64,000 nucleotides of DNA from Pyrinomonadaceae bacterium (lineage in GTDB: Bacteria > Acidobacteriota > Blastocatellia > Pyrinomonadales > Pyrinomonadaceae): assembly GCA_030841085.1 (NCBI GenBank), contig JAVEDP010000024.1, positions 186,001-250,000 of the forward strand. The letters are read 5' to 3'. Both the position numbers and the translations under genes were made by a program. Below, piece by piece: positions 26,558-35,088 of this stretch; within the stretch, counting starts at the first letter, position 1, and the number at the start of each line of letters is the position of its first letter. The notes below the pieces were generated by a model. That model had not been told where the DNA came from and did not search any database. It saw nothing but the letters and a program-made list of their open reading frames with translations.

Positions 26558-26884
26558 ATTCGATTAACTGATGTAATAACTTTCGGGGGATGCGACGGGT
26601 TTGTTTGGAAGGTGCGTGTCTCTGGACGGCCAGGATTTGGCCGCGACCTCATTATCGTTGAGTAAATACGCCTCTGTCAACGCGTTTTACGATTCTTAAA
26701 CATGGTCTGACAGCAAAATCTCTCTAGTTTTTCGCGATTTTCAGTAAACTCATATTCGAATTCTTTCCTGGCGGGCCGGTGCTAAGTTCACGTTTTATCA
26801 ACTTATGCCTAATGGTTCGCGTCTAAACTCGCGGGTCCGAGTTGGTTACGCCGGCATGGGGTCAGGTATCCGAGACAGTTTCGC
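26558..26884. other. 327-bp divergent intergenic region
   Basis: It lies between the HD-GYP gene (minus) and the ECF sigma gene (plus). It contains the HD-GYP promoter at 26651-26680. I see no clear promoter for the sigma gene, no repeat family member and no ORF worth calling. Confidence 0.6.
26651..26680 (-). promoter_or_regulatory. Sigma-70-type promoter for the HD-GYP gene
   Basis: Minus strand TTGACA, 18 bp, GATAAT, about 94 bp upstream of the start codon. The consensus -35 and a one-mismatch -10 make it a good candidate. Confidence 0.6.
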
Positions 26885-27460
26885 ATGGAGGCGGCTACGA
26901 GCGACGAACAGATCGTAGAGCGGGCTTTAACAGGCGACGCAGAAGCGTTTGGCGAAATTGTGCAACGCTGGGAGCGGCGGATTTTCGCGCTCGCCTTCGG
27001 CATGCTGGGCCGTGAAGAGGATGCGCGCGACGCTACCCAGGAAACTTTTCTCGCTGCGTTTCGAAATATCCGATCGTTTCGTGGAGAGGCAAAAGTTTCC
27101 TCGTGGTTGCATCGCATTGCCGTCAATCAATGCATCACGCGACAGCGTCGGGCCAAGGTTAGAAAGGAAAGCGGGCTTGAGGAGGAAGAAGAAAAACATG
27201 CTGCGAGCTTTTCGGCGCCGCTTCATTATTCGCCGGCGCTCGTGGTTGAAGGTCGCGAACGCAGCGCGGCTGTCCGGCGTGCGGTGAATAGTTTGCCGCT
27301 TGATCTGCGTCAGGTGATCGTCATGAAAGAGTTTGAAGAACTGACATTTCGCGAAATGGCCGATGCGCTCGACATCCCGCTGAGCACAGTGAAAAGCCGG
27401 CTCTACACGGCGTTGCGACAATTGCAAATGCGATTACAGCAGTATGACGAATTAACGTAA
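26885..27460 (+). CDS. ECF-type RNA polymerase sigma factor (sigma-70 family)
   Basis: The 191-aa protein has region 2 (about 15-85: EIVQRWERRIFALAFGMLG, DATQETFLAAF) and region 4 (about 130-185: LPLDLRQVIVMKEFEELTF with the HTH IPLSTVKSRLYTAL), joined by an acidic linker with EEEEE. There are no extra domains. It is followed after 15 bp by a zinc-finger anti-sigma factor and then a CpxP-like periplasmic protein, suggesting an envelope-stress regulon. The start ATG at 26885 matches the family N-terminus. Confidence 0.93.
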   Translation: MEAATSDEQIVERALTGDAEAFGEIVQRWERRIFALAFGMLGREEDARDATQETFLAAFRNIRSFRGEAKVSSWLHRIAVNQCITRQRRAKVRKESGLEEEEEKHAASFSAPLHYSPALVVEGRERSAAVRRAVNSLPLDLRQVIVMKEFEELTFREMADALDIPLSTVKSRLYTALRQLQMRLQQYDELT

Positions 27461-27475
27461 GACGTGGGAGTTAAG

Positions 27476-28195
27476 ATGATGAAAGAAGTTGATGCCCCAA
27501 ACTGTGGACGCGAAGACGACCTGGTTGCATTTCTCTATGGCGAGTTAAATGACGTCGAGAAGAAGTCATTTGAAAGTCATGTGCATACTTGTCGTCTGTG
27601 TCAGGCGCAGACTAGCGAGTTCAGATCAATTCGCGAGTCGGTCGCGGCTTGGCGTGACGAGTCGCTCGGCCGCGCTCAGGTAGCTTCGGTTGCACCCGCT
27701 CGACTAATGAACCCACGCCAGACTTCAGGTCTTGCGGCCGTGCGCGCCTTCTTTGATCTTTCTCCTTTATGGATGAAAGGCGCAGTTGGCTTTGCTGCGA
27801 TATTGTTTTGTATTTTTACCGTGTTAGCGGTTGCTCGATTGCGTCCGACGCCCGTATCGGTTGCGACTATGAACGGCAACAGCCAGGGCCATTCGCAACA
27901 GGAGATTAATGCGTTGGTTGAGCGGCGCGTGCAGGAAGAGATCGCACGCCGCAAGTCCAGCGAAGAGCCGCCAGTGGTTTCTCTGGCCGTCGCCGTGAAA
28001 CAAAGGACCGTTCCAACTCGATCGCGTTCTGCCTTCAGACAAAGTTATGAGGTGGCAAGTGGTGCTCGGAATGAAAAGGCCCGGCGACCATTATCGAAAA
28101 CAGAGCGCGAGCAATTGGCGGCTGATTTGAGATTAGTATCATCGAGTAATGAGCGCGGCGTCGAACTAGTCGATGACCAAATAAATCAACCTTAG
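27476..28195 (+). CDS. Membrane anti-sigma factor with zf-HC2 domain
   Basis: The 239-aa protein begins with an anti-sigma zinc finger: H35-x3-C39-x2-C42 after an AFLYGEL helix. One membrane helix (about 100-120, GAVGFAAILFCIFTVLAVA) follows, then an extracytoplasmic tail with a short charged helix (about 140-165) and a basic, low-complexity end. It should hold the upstream ECF factor at the membrane. GGGAG lies five bases before the ATG at 27476, which is preferred over a GTG at 27464. There is no recognisable sensor domain in the tail. Confidence 0.88.
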   Translation: MMKEVDAPNCGREDDLVAFLYGELNDVEKKSFESHVHTCRLCQAQTSEFRSIRESVAAWRDESLGRAQVASVAPARLMNPRQTSGLAAVRAFFDLSPLWMKGAVGFAAILFCIFTVLAVARLRPTPVSVATMNGNSQGHSQQEINALVERRVQEEIARRKSSEEPPVVSLAVAVKQRTVPTRSRSAFRQSYEVASGARNEKARRPLSKTEREQLAADLRLVSSSNERGVELVDDQINQP

Positions 28196-28232
28196 TTGAA
28201 TTCCCAGCAATCCGATTGTCATGAGGTTAAGC

Positions 28233-28835
28233 ATGAAGCACGACTCACAAATACTTTTTCTGGTGACGGCGTTGTTAGTCCTTTTGGGAGCACCAGCGGT
28301 TCGCGCGCAACGGGCCGGAGCTCCCGCGCAAACAGCAGCAGGCGTGGGCTGGGAGCAACAACCGCAGATGCCGGACATGCAACAGCAAGCGCCCGTGGAT
28401 CCCATTCTGCAGTTGAACTTGAGCGCTGAGCAGCGGGAAAAAATCAGGACCATCCGCGAACAAACCAAAGCCGAACGCGCGGCTAATAACGAACGTGTTC
28501 GTGAAACTAATCAGGCGCTGGAAGCTGCGCTCGATGCCGACAATCCCGACGAAGGCGTGGTCGAACAAAGAGTACGCGACGTGGCGGCAGCTCAGTCGGC
28601 TGCGATGCGCATGAGGATTCTCACCGAAGTCAGAATCCGCCGCGTCCTGACGCTCGAACAGTTGGGGGTTTTGCGCACCTTGCGTCAGCAAGCCCGCGAT
28701 TCAAGACGAAATCGCATGCTGGATAATTCGAATGGACAACGGCAACAGGAGAATGGCTCGCGCATCCAGAACCAGCGCAACGGCATTGCGCCGCTTTTTC
28801 CCAAGCGCGCTTTGCAACGCAGACAACAACCTTAA
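28233..28835 (+). CDS. Periplasmic CpxP/Spy-like protein (LTxxQ type)
   Basis: The 200-aa protein has a signal peptide (about 1-26, ending VRAQ). The mature protein is helical and charged, with two Spy/CpxP-type segments, LNLSAEQREKIRTIREQ and VLTLEQLGVLRTLRQQ, and a Gln/Asn/Arg-rich tail. Spy/CpxP proteins act as periplasmic chaperones or as feedback sensors in envelope stress. Its place behind the ECF sigma/anti-sigma pair suggests it is the sensor or main target. The ATG at 28233 has GAGGT upstream and is preferred to 28221. Confidence 0.8.
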   Translation: MKHDSQILFLVTALLVLLGAPAVRAQRAGAPAQTAAGVGWEQQPQMPDMQQQAPVDPILQLNLSAEQREKIRTIREQTKAERAANNERVRETNQALEAALDADNPDEGVVEQRVRDVAAAQSAAMRMRILTEVRIRRVLTLEQLGVLRTLRQQARDSRRNRMLDNSNGQRQQENGSRIQNQRNGIAPLFPKRALQRRQQP

Positions 28836-28916
28836 ACCGAGCTGCCGCCGCCCAGTCGCTTTACATCAATCAGGCCGCTTCTCCGTATAAAGTCTAACCA
28901 CTCCAATAACTTCTGC

Positions 28917-28946
28917 TTGACGCTTTGCGCAAATATTGCGCATGAT
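28917..28946 (+). promoter_or_regulatory. Candidate mla promoter with a palindromic operator in its spacer
   Basis: TTGACG, 18 bp, CATGAT. The spacer is filled by a perfect palindrome, TGCGCAA-N3-TTGCGCA (28926-28942), well placed for a repressor to block polymerase. It lies about 150 bp upstream of mlaE. The -10 box is weak, so this is tentative. The remainder of 28836-29097 holds nothing else I recognise. Confidence 0.4.
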
Positions 28947-29097
28947 AAGCCGCTATTTCAATCTGCCCATCGCCAAACAAGCAGGAATGCTTTTGAGGAG
29001 CAGGCCCCAAGGTAGCCAAGTCTGCGGCTATCGCATGGGGCAGCCGAGTCACAGAACAATGCGACGTTTCTGACCGCACTGCACCGTATCAGCACTA

Positions 29098-29865
29098 ATG
29101 AATTTCGTCACGCGCTCTGTCTTCGAGCTGCAAGAGACCACCTTGATAGCCACACGCGCTATCGCTGGTCTTTTCAAACGTCCCCGTTACATTTCAGAAG
29201 CCATCAATCAGATGGATGTGATCGGCGTCGGCTCGCTGACAATAATCCTGTTGACCGGATTTTTCACCGGTGGCGTGCTAACGCTGCAGACTTTTCCCAC
29301 GCTGCAATTCTACGGCGCGCAATCGCAAACTGGCCGACTCGTTGCCATCTCATTAGTCCGCGAGCTGGGCCCCGTTCTTTGTGCCTTGATGGTTACCGGT
29401 CGCGTCGGTTCGGCGATCGCTGCTGAGCTCGGCTCGATGACTGTGTCGCAACAGATCGACGCGATGCGCGCGCTGGGCACGGATCCTATTAAGAAACTGG
29501 TGGCACCGCGGCTGCTTGCTTTAGTCGTAACTCTGCCGCTGCTGACCGTCGTCGCCGATGTCGTTGGTATCGGCGGTGGCGGAATCGCCGCCACGACGCT
29601 TTATGGCCTTTCGATAAATGAGTTTGTTACCTCAGTTCGAGATGGCATTAGTTCCAGTGATATTATTGGCGGCGTCATCAAGCCGATTTGCTTTGCGCTG
29701 ATTATCAGCTCGATTGCCTGTTACAAAGGACTCAGCACCGACGGGGGTACCGTTGGCGTGGGACGTGCCACCACTCGGGCCGTGGTAACCGCATCGATCG
29801 TTGTCATCATCACGGATTTCTTTCTGGCGCGCGCGCTGCAATACATTCTGGGCGTGCAAAACTGA
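29098..29865 (+). CDS. mlaE: MlaE-type ABC transporter permease
   Basis: Permease of the Mla (maintenance of outer membrane lipid asymmetry) or related MCE phospholipid transporter. The 255-aa protein has 5-6 membrane helices and the family coupling block ELGPVLCALMVTGRVGSAIAAELG (about 96-119), followed by EQ-loop-like QQIDAMRALGTDP. It is 14 bp upstream of mlaF and co-directional with mlaD. mlaB and mlaC partners are not in the window. Confidence 0.95.
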   Translation: MNFVTRSVFELQETTLIATRAIAGLFKRPRYISEAINQMDVIGVGSLTIILLTGFFTGGVLTLQTFPTLQFYGAQSQTGRLVAISLVRELGPVLCALMVTGRVGSAIAAELGSMTVSQQIDAMRALGTDPIKKLVAPRLLALVVTLPLLTVVADVVGIGGGGIAATTLYGLSINEFVTSVRDGISSSDIIGGVIKPICFALIISSIACYKGLSTDGGTVGVGRATTRAVVTASIVVIITDFFLARALQYILGVQN

Positions 29866-29879
29866 AACGATAAATAGCT

Positions 29880-30785
29880 ATGGTTTCATCCGAACAAATT
29901 CATTCCAGCCAACCGCCTATGGGTGAAGTGAGCAAGAATGCGGCCGTATCGACATTCGCCGAAGTTGACGATACCCATCGCATCGTGCCGGCGATTGAGT
30001 TCCAGGACGTGCTGCTCGCCTTTGACGATCGCGTAGTTTTGAATCGGCTCAGTTTCAAAGTTATGAAGGGCGAGACAAAGATAATCCTCGGCGGATCGGG
30101 TGGCGGAAAATCTACCATCATCAAGCTGGTGCTTGGCCTGCTAAAACCGGACGAAGGACGGATTCTGGTTGATGGCGAGGACATCACTGACTTCAACGAA
30201 CGGCAGATGATGACCGTGCGCAAAAAAATCGGCATGGTGTTTCAGGAAGGCGCGCTGTTTGATTCCCTTTCCGTTTACGACAACGTCGCTTACCGGCTTC
30301 ACGAGCAGGGACTGCCAGAAGATGACGTTGAGCCGGAAGTACGACGCATGCTGCGGTTCGTTAATCTCGAGGACGCGATCGATAAGATGCCGTCCGAACT
30401 CTCTGGTGGCATGCGCCGTCGCGTCGGCATTGCGCGCGCCTTGATTGGCGATCCAAAAATTGTGCTTTTCGACGAGCCTACCGCCGGTCTCGATCCGCCT
30501 ACGGCACGCACGATTTGCGAACTCGCGATGAAACTGAGGGACCTGGAAGACGTGTCGTCGATATTTGTCACGCACGAAATGAACAATCTCGATTATCTCT
30601 GTTCCGAGTATGCAGTCGTGAACGAAGAGGGCCAGGTCGTGTTCGAGGTTGAAGGCGAGAGGCTCTGCCTGACTAACAGCAAAGTGATGATGATGCGGGA
30701 CGGCAATGTGATTTTCAGCGGCACCGACGAGCGGATCCGCAAGGCGGAAGATCCTTACATTAAGAAGTTTCTGAGGGGACACTAA
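29880..30785 (+). CDS. mlaF: MlaF-type ABC transporter ATP-binding protein
   Basis: ATPase of the MCE/Mla lipid transporter. The 301-aa protein has Walker [11 protein letters not shown] (about 71-80), Q-loop [13 protein letters not shown], signature LSGGMRRR (about 176-183), Walker [14 protein letters not shown] and switch His VTHEMN. The GGSGGGKS form of Walker A and FQEGALF are typical of MlaF. About 35 residues precede the usual start. A C-terminal extension (about 255-301) continues beyond the core domain. A heptamer-periodic tract begins directly after the stop codon. Confidence 0.95.
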   Translation: MVSSEQIHSSQPPMGEVSKNAAVSTFAEVDDTHRIVPAIEFQDVLLAFDDRVVLNRLSFKVMKGETKIILGGSGGGKSTIIKLVLGLLKPDEGRILVDGEDITDFNERQMMTVRKKIGMVFQEGALFDSLSVYDNVAYRLHEQGLPEDDVEPEVRRMLRFVNLEDAIDKMPSELSGGMRRRVGIARALIGDPKIVLFDEPTAGLDPPTARTICELAMKLRDLEDVSSIFVTHEMNNLDYLCSEYAVVNEEGQVVFEVEGERLCLTNSKVMMMRDGNVIFSGTDERIRKAEDPYIKKFLRGH

Positions 30786-30787
30786 GA

Positions 30788-30875
30788 AAGGATGAAGGCG
30801 GAAGGATGAAGGCGGAAGGAAATAGCTCGCTCTTCAACAGAGCTGGCTCATCCTTGATCCTTCATCCTTCATCCT
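30788..30875. repeat. Inverted heptamer-periodic tract (GAAGGCG/GAAGGAT type) between mlaF and mlaD
   Basis: The left arm has GAAGGCG and GAAGGAT units in exact 7-base register. The right arm has TGATCCT and TCATCCT units, the inverted equivalent. It starts 3 bp after the mlaF stop and ends 10 bp before the mlaD start, so it fills the gap inside an operon. Confidence 0.85.
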
Positions 30876-30885
30876 ACTAAGCGCT

Positions 30886-32031
30886 ATGCCAAGATCAACG
30901 AAACAAGTCAGCTTGAACCAACTGCGGGTCGGCATCTTCGTGTTGGTTTCTATCGTGATCCTGATTTTTCTGATCCTGAATGCATCAGGCGACATCAATC
31001 CCTTTACCAAGAAGCTGCACTTGAAGGCGCAGTTCAGTGATGCCAACGGCCTGCGCGAGGGATCAGAAGTCCGCCTCGCGGGCGTGCGCGTCGGTAAGGT
31101 CGACAAGATCACATTGCTGCCGCCTTCGACTGAACCAACCGCCAAACGCGTTGAAGCGTTGATGACGATTGACTCGACGATTGATGGCCGTCCCGCCAAC
31201 GAACGGATCCGTCAGGATTCAACTGCGCAACAGGGATCGCCCAGCCTGCTCGGCAACGAGATGTTGATCAACATCAGTCCCGGCACGGCGTTGGGCCAAC
31301 CCGTGAAAGACTACGCCATCCTGCCCTCTTCCAGTTCGAATACAGTTAACGATTTTGCAACCTCCGGAACCGATTTGGCGCAGCGGCTAAGCCAACTTTC
31401 CGATCAGATGAGTTTGATTGTTAAAGACGTCCAGGAAGGCAAAGGCACCGTCGGCCGTTTGTTTAGCGATGAGGCGCTCTATAACAATCTGAACGCGACC
31501 GTCCGCGAAACTGAAGACGTGATGCGGCTAATACGTTCCGGTAACGGTTCAGCAGGCAGGTTTGTAAACGATCCGGCGCTCTACAACAACGCCAATGAGA
31601 TTGCTCTGCAGTTGCGACAAATTGCGGTGGACTTGCGGGCCGGCCGCGGCAGCGCCGGAAAGCTGCTGACAAGCGACGAGCTTTACAATCGCATCAATCG
31701 AACGGCTGATCGGTTGGATCGTTCCGTTGACCAGGTTAACTCGATGATTACGGACATCAATGCCGGACACGGCACCTTGGGCAGGCTGATTAAGGACGAG
31801 CAAATCTATAACGACGCGCGTGCTGCGATCGCGCGCTTTAACACCACCGCCGAACGAATCGACAATGTCGTTGCCGGCGCGCAAAGAGGCGAAGGCACGT
31901 TTGGCAAACTGCTCACCGACGACGCGCTCTACTCAAACGTCAACCAGCTTTCTTCCGAAGGCGTAAAACTGATTTACGACTTCCGGCAGAACCCTAAGAA
32001 GTATCTCACCATCAAGTTCCAGTTGTTCTAG
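30886..32031 (+). CDS. mlaD: MCE-domain substrate-binding protein (MlaD type) with C-terminal repeats
   Basis: The 381-aa inner-membrane-anchored protein has an N-terminal helix (about 13-36, GIFVLVSIVILIFLILNAS) and one MCE domain (about 42-145: GLREGSEVRLAGVRVGKV). After residue 185 there are five repeats of about 40 residues with the core G-x-G-T/S-x-G-K/R-L-x-x-D-x-x-LY-x-x-x-N, predicted as helices that could form a periplasmic needle or lipid path. E. coli MlaD is 183 aa, so the repeats double its length. Its stop codon overlaps that of the convergent DinB gene in the palindrome CTAG. Confidence 0.94.
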   Translation: MPRSTKQVSLNQLRVGIFVLVSIVILIFLILNASGDINPFTKKLHLKAQFSDANGLREGSEVRLAGVRVGKVDKITLLPPSTEPTAKRVEALMTIDSTIDGRPANERIRQDSTAQQGSPSLLGNEMLINISPGTALGQPVKDYAILPSSSSNTVNDFATSGTDLAQRLSQLSDQMSLIVKDVQEGKGTVGRLFSDEALYNNLNATVRETEDVMRLIRSGNGSAGRFVNDPALYNNANEIALQLRQIAVDLRAGRGSAGKLLTSDELYNRINRTADRLDRSVDQVNSMITDINAGHGTLGRLIKDEQIYNDARAAIARFNTTAERIDNVVAGAQRGEGTFGKLLTDDALYSNVNQLSSEGVKLIYDFRQNPKKYLTIKFQLF

Positions 32032-32534
32032 AACGGTGACTCGTCCGCCGATGGTCCATAAATCGACGGCACGGGGATATCGTTGAGCCGCAGGTAAACA
32101 CCAAGTTGTGCGCGATGGTGAATCATGTGATTCATTACAAAATTCCGCAGCACTGCGATTTTCGGCATCGTCATAAGCGGGTTTCCGTTTGACTGCAACG
32201 TCCACGGCTTGAACAACTCATCGTCGCTTGCCGCCTCAATCGCTGCGCGCGTTGCCGCTATATTCTCATCAAACTTCTCCAGCACTTCCTTAGTCGAATT
32301 CAACTCCGGAGTTTTGATGGGCTTGCCTTCAGGGGCCACGTCAAACGAATCCGAACTTAAAGTCAAACTTCCCCAACTCGGCAAGTTTGCCAGATGTGTC
32401 GCCAGCGCGCCCATCGGAAACGATTTGTCGTGCGGCTTCCAGGCGAATTTTTCGTCGGGCACACGCTCGAGTGTTTTCCGAGTGTTCTTCATCTCATTGT
32501 CAAATTCCGGTAGTAACGATTTACTTATGGCCAT
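32028..32534 (-). CDS. DinB family protein
   Basis: The 168-aa four-helix DinB-fold protein has the C-terminal metal-binding His signature in NHMIHHRAQLGVYLR (about 135-149) and LATHLANLP near 46. DinB-fold proteins include thiol-dependent metalloenzymes, such as bacillithiol and mycothiol transferases, and many of unknown role. Start and length are standard. The last bases overlap mlaD tail to tail: the two stop codons share CTAG at 32028-32031. Confidence 0.9.
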   Translation of the reverse strand: MAISKSLLPEFDNEMKNTRKTLERVPDEKFAWKPHDKSFPMGALATHLANLPSWGSLTLSSDSFDVAPEGKPIKTPELNSTKEVLEKFDENIAATRAAIEAASDDELFKPWTLQSNGNPLMTMPKIAVLRNFVMNHMIHHRAQLGVYLRLNDIPVPSIYGPSADESPF

Positions 32535-32569
32535 AAGTCCTCCATCTGTTTAGCACTTCCAAATCAATC

Positions 32570-32652
32570 GTAAAGCAAACTGTTAGTTTGCGTTGGTGGC
32601 AGCTCTTGAACTTGAGTGTTACGAACCGCCGCAAACTAACAGTTTGCTTTAC
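32570..32652. repeat. Family C palindrome at the cyclase 3' end
   Basis: Arms of 22-23 bp (GTAAAGCAAACTGTTAGTTT plus GC) at 32570-32592 and 32631-32652 are perfect inverted copies. The right arm supplies the TAA stop codon of the cyclase gene. The same arm sequence occurs in tandem at 16804-16832. Confidence 0.9.
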
Positions 32653-33341
32653 AGCTCAGCTTGCACGGTCTTACTTACAATGCCAAACGCACGTATGGGA
32701 AACGTGCCGAAGTTTTTAACCTTCACTGGAACGGCGAAGAAGCGAAAACCACTATCCGGCAGATCGCCAAGCCCGCATAAGTGTTCGACGATCGGAATGC
32801 TGGCGGCCAGCAGGATCGAATGCGCCGGGCGCTCGCCCGTGGCCGTGTTGTCGATGTTGTATGAGTCTATGCCTACCAGTGCCGCGCCTTTGGCAACCAA
32901 CAACTCAGCTGCTTCGGCAGTGATAAAGGGATGCGTGCCGTCGCTGTACGCTTCGGTTCGCCAACGCACGTCCCAACCAGTATGAAATATGACGGCTTTG
33001 TCTTTTAGTTCCAGGTTCGCGAACGCCGATGGCTCGATCGCGCGCGGCGCAGCAACATCCTGGCGAATGACCACGCCGTCGAGGTTGGCCAGCGAATAGA
33101 GACTGAGTCCGGCAAGATCGGTGCCTTGCTGATAACGATGAAACGGACTGTCAAGGTACGTTCCCGTGTTCGCAACCATGTCAATTCTGCCGATGTGAAA
33201 CTCAGTGCCCGGCGCGTAGAATTCCCGCGAGCGCTCGCGCGTGAGGTGATCGCTGATCGCTGGCGGCGGCGATCCTTTGTACGTAATCATGCCATCGTGG
33301 ATTGTGTGACAGACATCGATAATTTCGTAATCGGGCTTCAT
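32649..33341 (-). CDS. Cyclase family protein (kynurenine formamidase-like fold)
   Basis: Metal-dependent hydrolase fold of 230 aa (PF04199 type). The usual metal motif HxGTHxDxPxH reads NTGTYLDSPFH here (about 57-67), so two of the histidines are replaced by Asn and Tyr while Asp and the last His remain. FHTGWD (about 119), GIDSYNID and EHLCGL are also family-like. This may be a distinct subgroup with another metal arrangement, or inactive. Its start codon overlaps the stop of the MidA-type gene (ATGA), so the two are translationally coupled. The stop codon comes from a palindromic repeat. Confidence 0.88.
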   Translation of the reverse strand: MKPDYEIIDVCHTIHDGMITYKGSPPPAISDHLTRERSREFYAPGTEFHIGRIDMVANTGTYLDSPFHRYQQGTDLAGLSLYSLANLDGVVIRQDVAAPRAIEPSAFANLELKDKAVIFHTGWDVRWRTEAYSDGTHPFITAEAAELLVAKGAALVGIDSYNIDNTATGERPAHSILLAASIPIVEHLCGLGDLPDSGFRFFAVPVKVKNFGTFPIRAFGIVSKTVQAEL

Positions 33342-34474
33342 GCGGCACTCGCCTCCAATGAGCTGCCCTCAGAAACCTTTTTCTGGACCAGCACCTGAAA
33401 ACTGGCAGCCATCCCGTTTGGCAGAATCATTTCACGCGCAGCGGTACTTAAATGCATCTTGTCGGATTCATTAACGTTTGCCGACTGCAGTTCCAACAGA
33501 TCGAGCAGACCTGCAGCGAGCAGAAATTTGTCTTGCCGGGCAAATGACACGGTTTCCAAACCCAAACGTTCGGCCACCGATCTGAAGGCTGTCCAATTAA
33601 TCGTGCTGGTAAGATCGCTGTCGCCCGGCGCAGCCAGCAAGTTCTCAACAAACGCATGTTGATGAAAACCTCGCAGTGTGCCCTGCTGCCGTTCAGTTGA
33701 AGAATAAAGTTCGGCGGCCTCAGCGCCGTAGTCGACAGTTATCAAATAACCACGTCGCAGCTTAGCTGCAACGTTTGCAAGCCACAACTCGGTTTCGAGA
33801 TTAATCTCCGCAACCTGACCTTCGCGCAAACGGATGCCGTGCCGGTCCACGTATTCGGCAAGTTCATCAGTCGACGTTGGCCCAATCATCCATTCAAAGT
33901 TTTCCTGGACGCCGAGTTTTACGTAATATTCGCACAGCGTTCCGTCGATCAAAGTCACACGATGAACCGGAAACGCGTCGAGCAGCTCATTGCTGAAAAC
34001 AATTCCCGGATCGATCTCCACATCATCGAGATTTGCAAACTTTAGGTGATCCGCAAACGGGGCCAACTGTTCGCGTGCTGTGGCTTGAGCTGGATCACTG
34101 ATTTCATCAAAGACATAACGCGTCGCCGCGAACACGCGCGGATAATTTTTCTCGAGCGTTTGCAACGCTCCAAAAGCGAAATAACCTGCACCGCCGCCAA
34201 CTTCAACGATTGAAAATGATCGCGGATTACCAAGCTGTTGATAGAGGCCCGCGAAATATCTGGCGAACGTCGCTGCAAATAACACGCTGCGTTCAGGGCT
34301 GGTGCGATAGTCGCCTTCCCTGCCCCAAATCCTATGAGGCCTACGATAGTAGCCTTCTGCTTCGTCGTAGAGTGCGGCCCGCATCCATTCGCGAAAAGTG
34401 ATCGGGCCTTCACGCCTGATACGTTCGCGCAGTTGTTCGGCGAGTACTGTTGTGTAGGGGACTACTTCGATCAT
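33338..34474 (-). CDS. SAM-dependent methyltransferase, MidA/NDUFAF7 family
   Basis: The 378-aa protein has FREWMRAALYDEAEGYY at the N-terminus and SAM motif IVEVGGGAGYFAFG (about 90-103). FSNELLDAFPVHRV (about 160-173) and the YLITVDYGAEA segment are diagnostic of the family. Mitochondrial NDUFAF7 methylates an arginine of complex I; the bacterial target is unproven. It overlaps the downstream cyclase gene by 4 bp, which couples their translation. The pairing may hint at a shared substrate, but that is speculation. Confidence 0.92.
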   Translation of the reverse strand: MIEVVPYTTVLAEQLRERIRREGPITFREWMRAALYDEAEGYYRRPHRIWGREGDYRTSPERSVLFAATFARYFAGLYQQLGNPRSFSIVEVGGGAGYFAFGALQTLEKNYPRVFAATRYVFDEISDPAQATAREQLAPFADHLKFANLDDVEIDPGIVFSNELLDAFPVHRVTLIDGTLCEYYVKLGVQENFEWMIGPTSTDELAEYVDRHGIRLREGQVAEINLETELWLANVAAKLRRGYLITVDYGAEAAELYSSTERQQGTLRGFHQHAFVENLLAAPGDSDLTSTINWTAFRSVAERLGLETVSFARQDKFLLAAGLLDLLELQSANVNESDKMHLSTAAREMILPNGMAASFQVLVQKKVSEGSSLEASAA

Positions 34475-34509
34475 CGATTGAAGTACGGTTAAGACGTTCC
34501 TGCCGGCTT

Positions 34510-35055
34510 CTAACGATCTTCCGGATCTTCTTTCCGCAGCAAGCGGGTTGTATTTTCAGTGACACTCGGCGGCGTAAATATTTCTGCAGTATTCGGGCGA
34601 GGCTTCCATGCCTGCGCTGGAGTGAGTGTCGCCTGCGCCGACGCCACAGGCCTGCCACTTTCCAGCTGCGCCGGCGGTGCGTAAGAAGCAAGTTGGGAGG
34701 AATCGATTGGCGGATGCGCGTCTTCCATCATCAGAGCATAAAGCATTCGCAGCAAACCGCCGACGAAACAGGAAATCGCGACCAAGGGAACGAAGATGTG
34801 CGGGGCAATGTTCAGGCTGACGGTAAGGATGGCGATAATAGGGACCACCAATAAGGTGCTGAGCATCAACATCGCGCCCTGTCGCACGCCTTTGCTTCTG
34901 GCGGATAGTTCCCGGCTTGCCGATTGCACGTAACGCAGCGGCAACTGGCCGCCCGATGCGACCACGGCACTCACTCCTTCAAGCAGGAAGCCGCAGCGCG
35001 AGCAATATCTGACCGTCTCAGAAACCTGTTGTTGTGCACACTTGGGGCAGAACAT
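34510..35055 (-). CDS. Zinc-ribbon membrane protein
   Basis: The 181-aa protein starts with a zinc ribbon, CPKC-x13-CSRC (residues 3-22). A linker and two close membrane helices (about 62-83 and 87-108) follow, and the tail is Pro/Ala/Thr-rich and disordered. This architecture is common in Acidobacteria and the function is unknown. The start ATG at 35055 is directly before the CPKC motif. It may be co-transcribed with the upstream DinB-like gene. Confidence 0.8.
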   Translation of the reverse strand: MFCPKCAQQQVSETVRYCSRCGFLLEGVSAVVASGGQLPLRYVQSASRELSARSKGVRQGAMLMLSTLLVVPIIAILTVSLNIAPHIFVPLVAISCFVGGLLRMLYALMMEDAHPPIDSSQLASYAPPAQLESGRPVASAQATLTPAQAWKPRPNTAEIFTPPSVTENTTRLLRKEDPEDR

Positions 35056-35088
35056 TTCGCGACCTCGAAAAGGAATTTGACACCGACG

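Noticed and set aside
28894-29079. 61-aa minus-strand ORF in the CpxP-mlaE gap
   Set aside because: No ribosome site, no family, no strand agreement with neighbours; it overlaps the candidate mla promoter.
29690-29873. Small plus-strand ORF overlapping the end of mlaE in another frame
   Set aside because: Frame shadow of mlaE with no start signal and no similarity.
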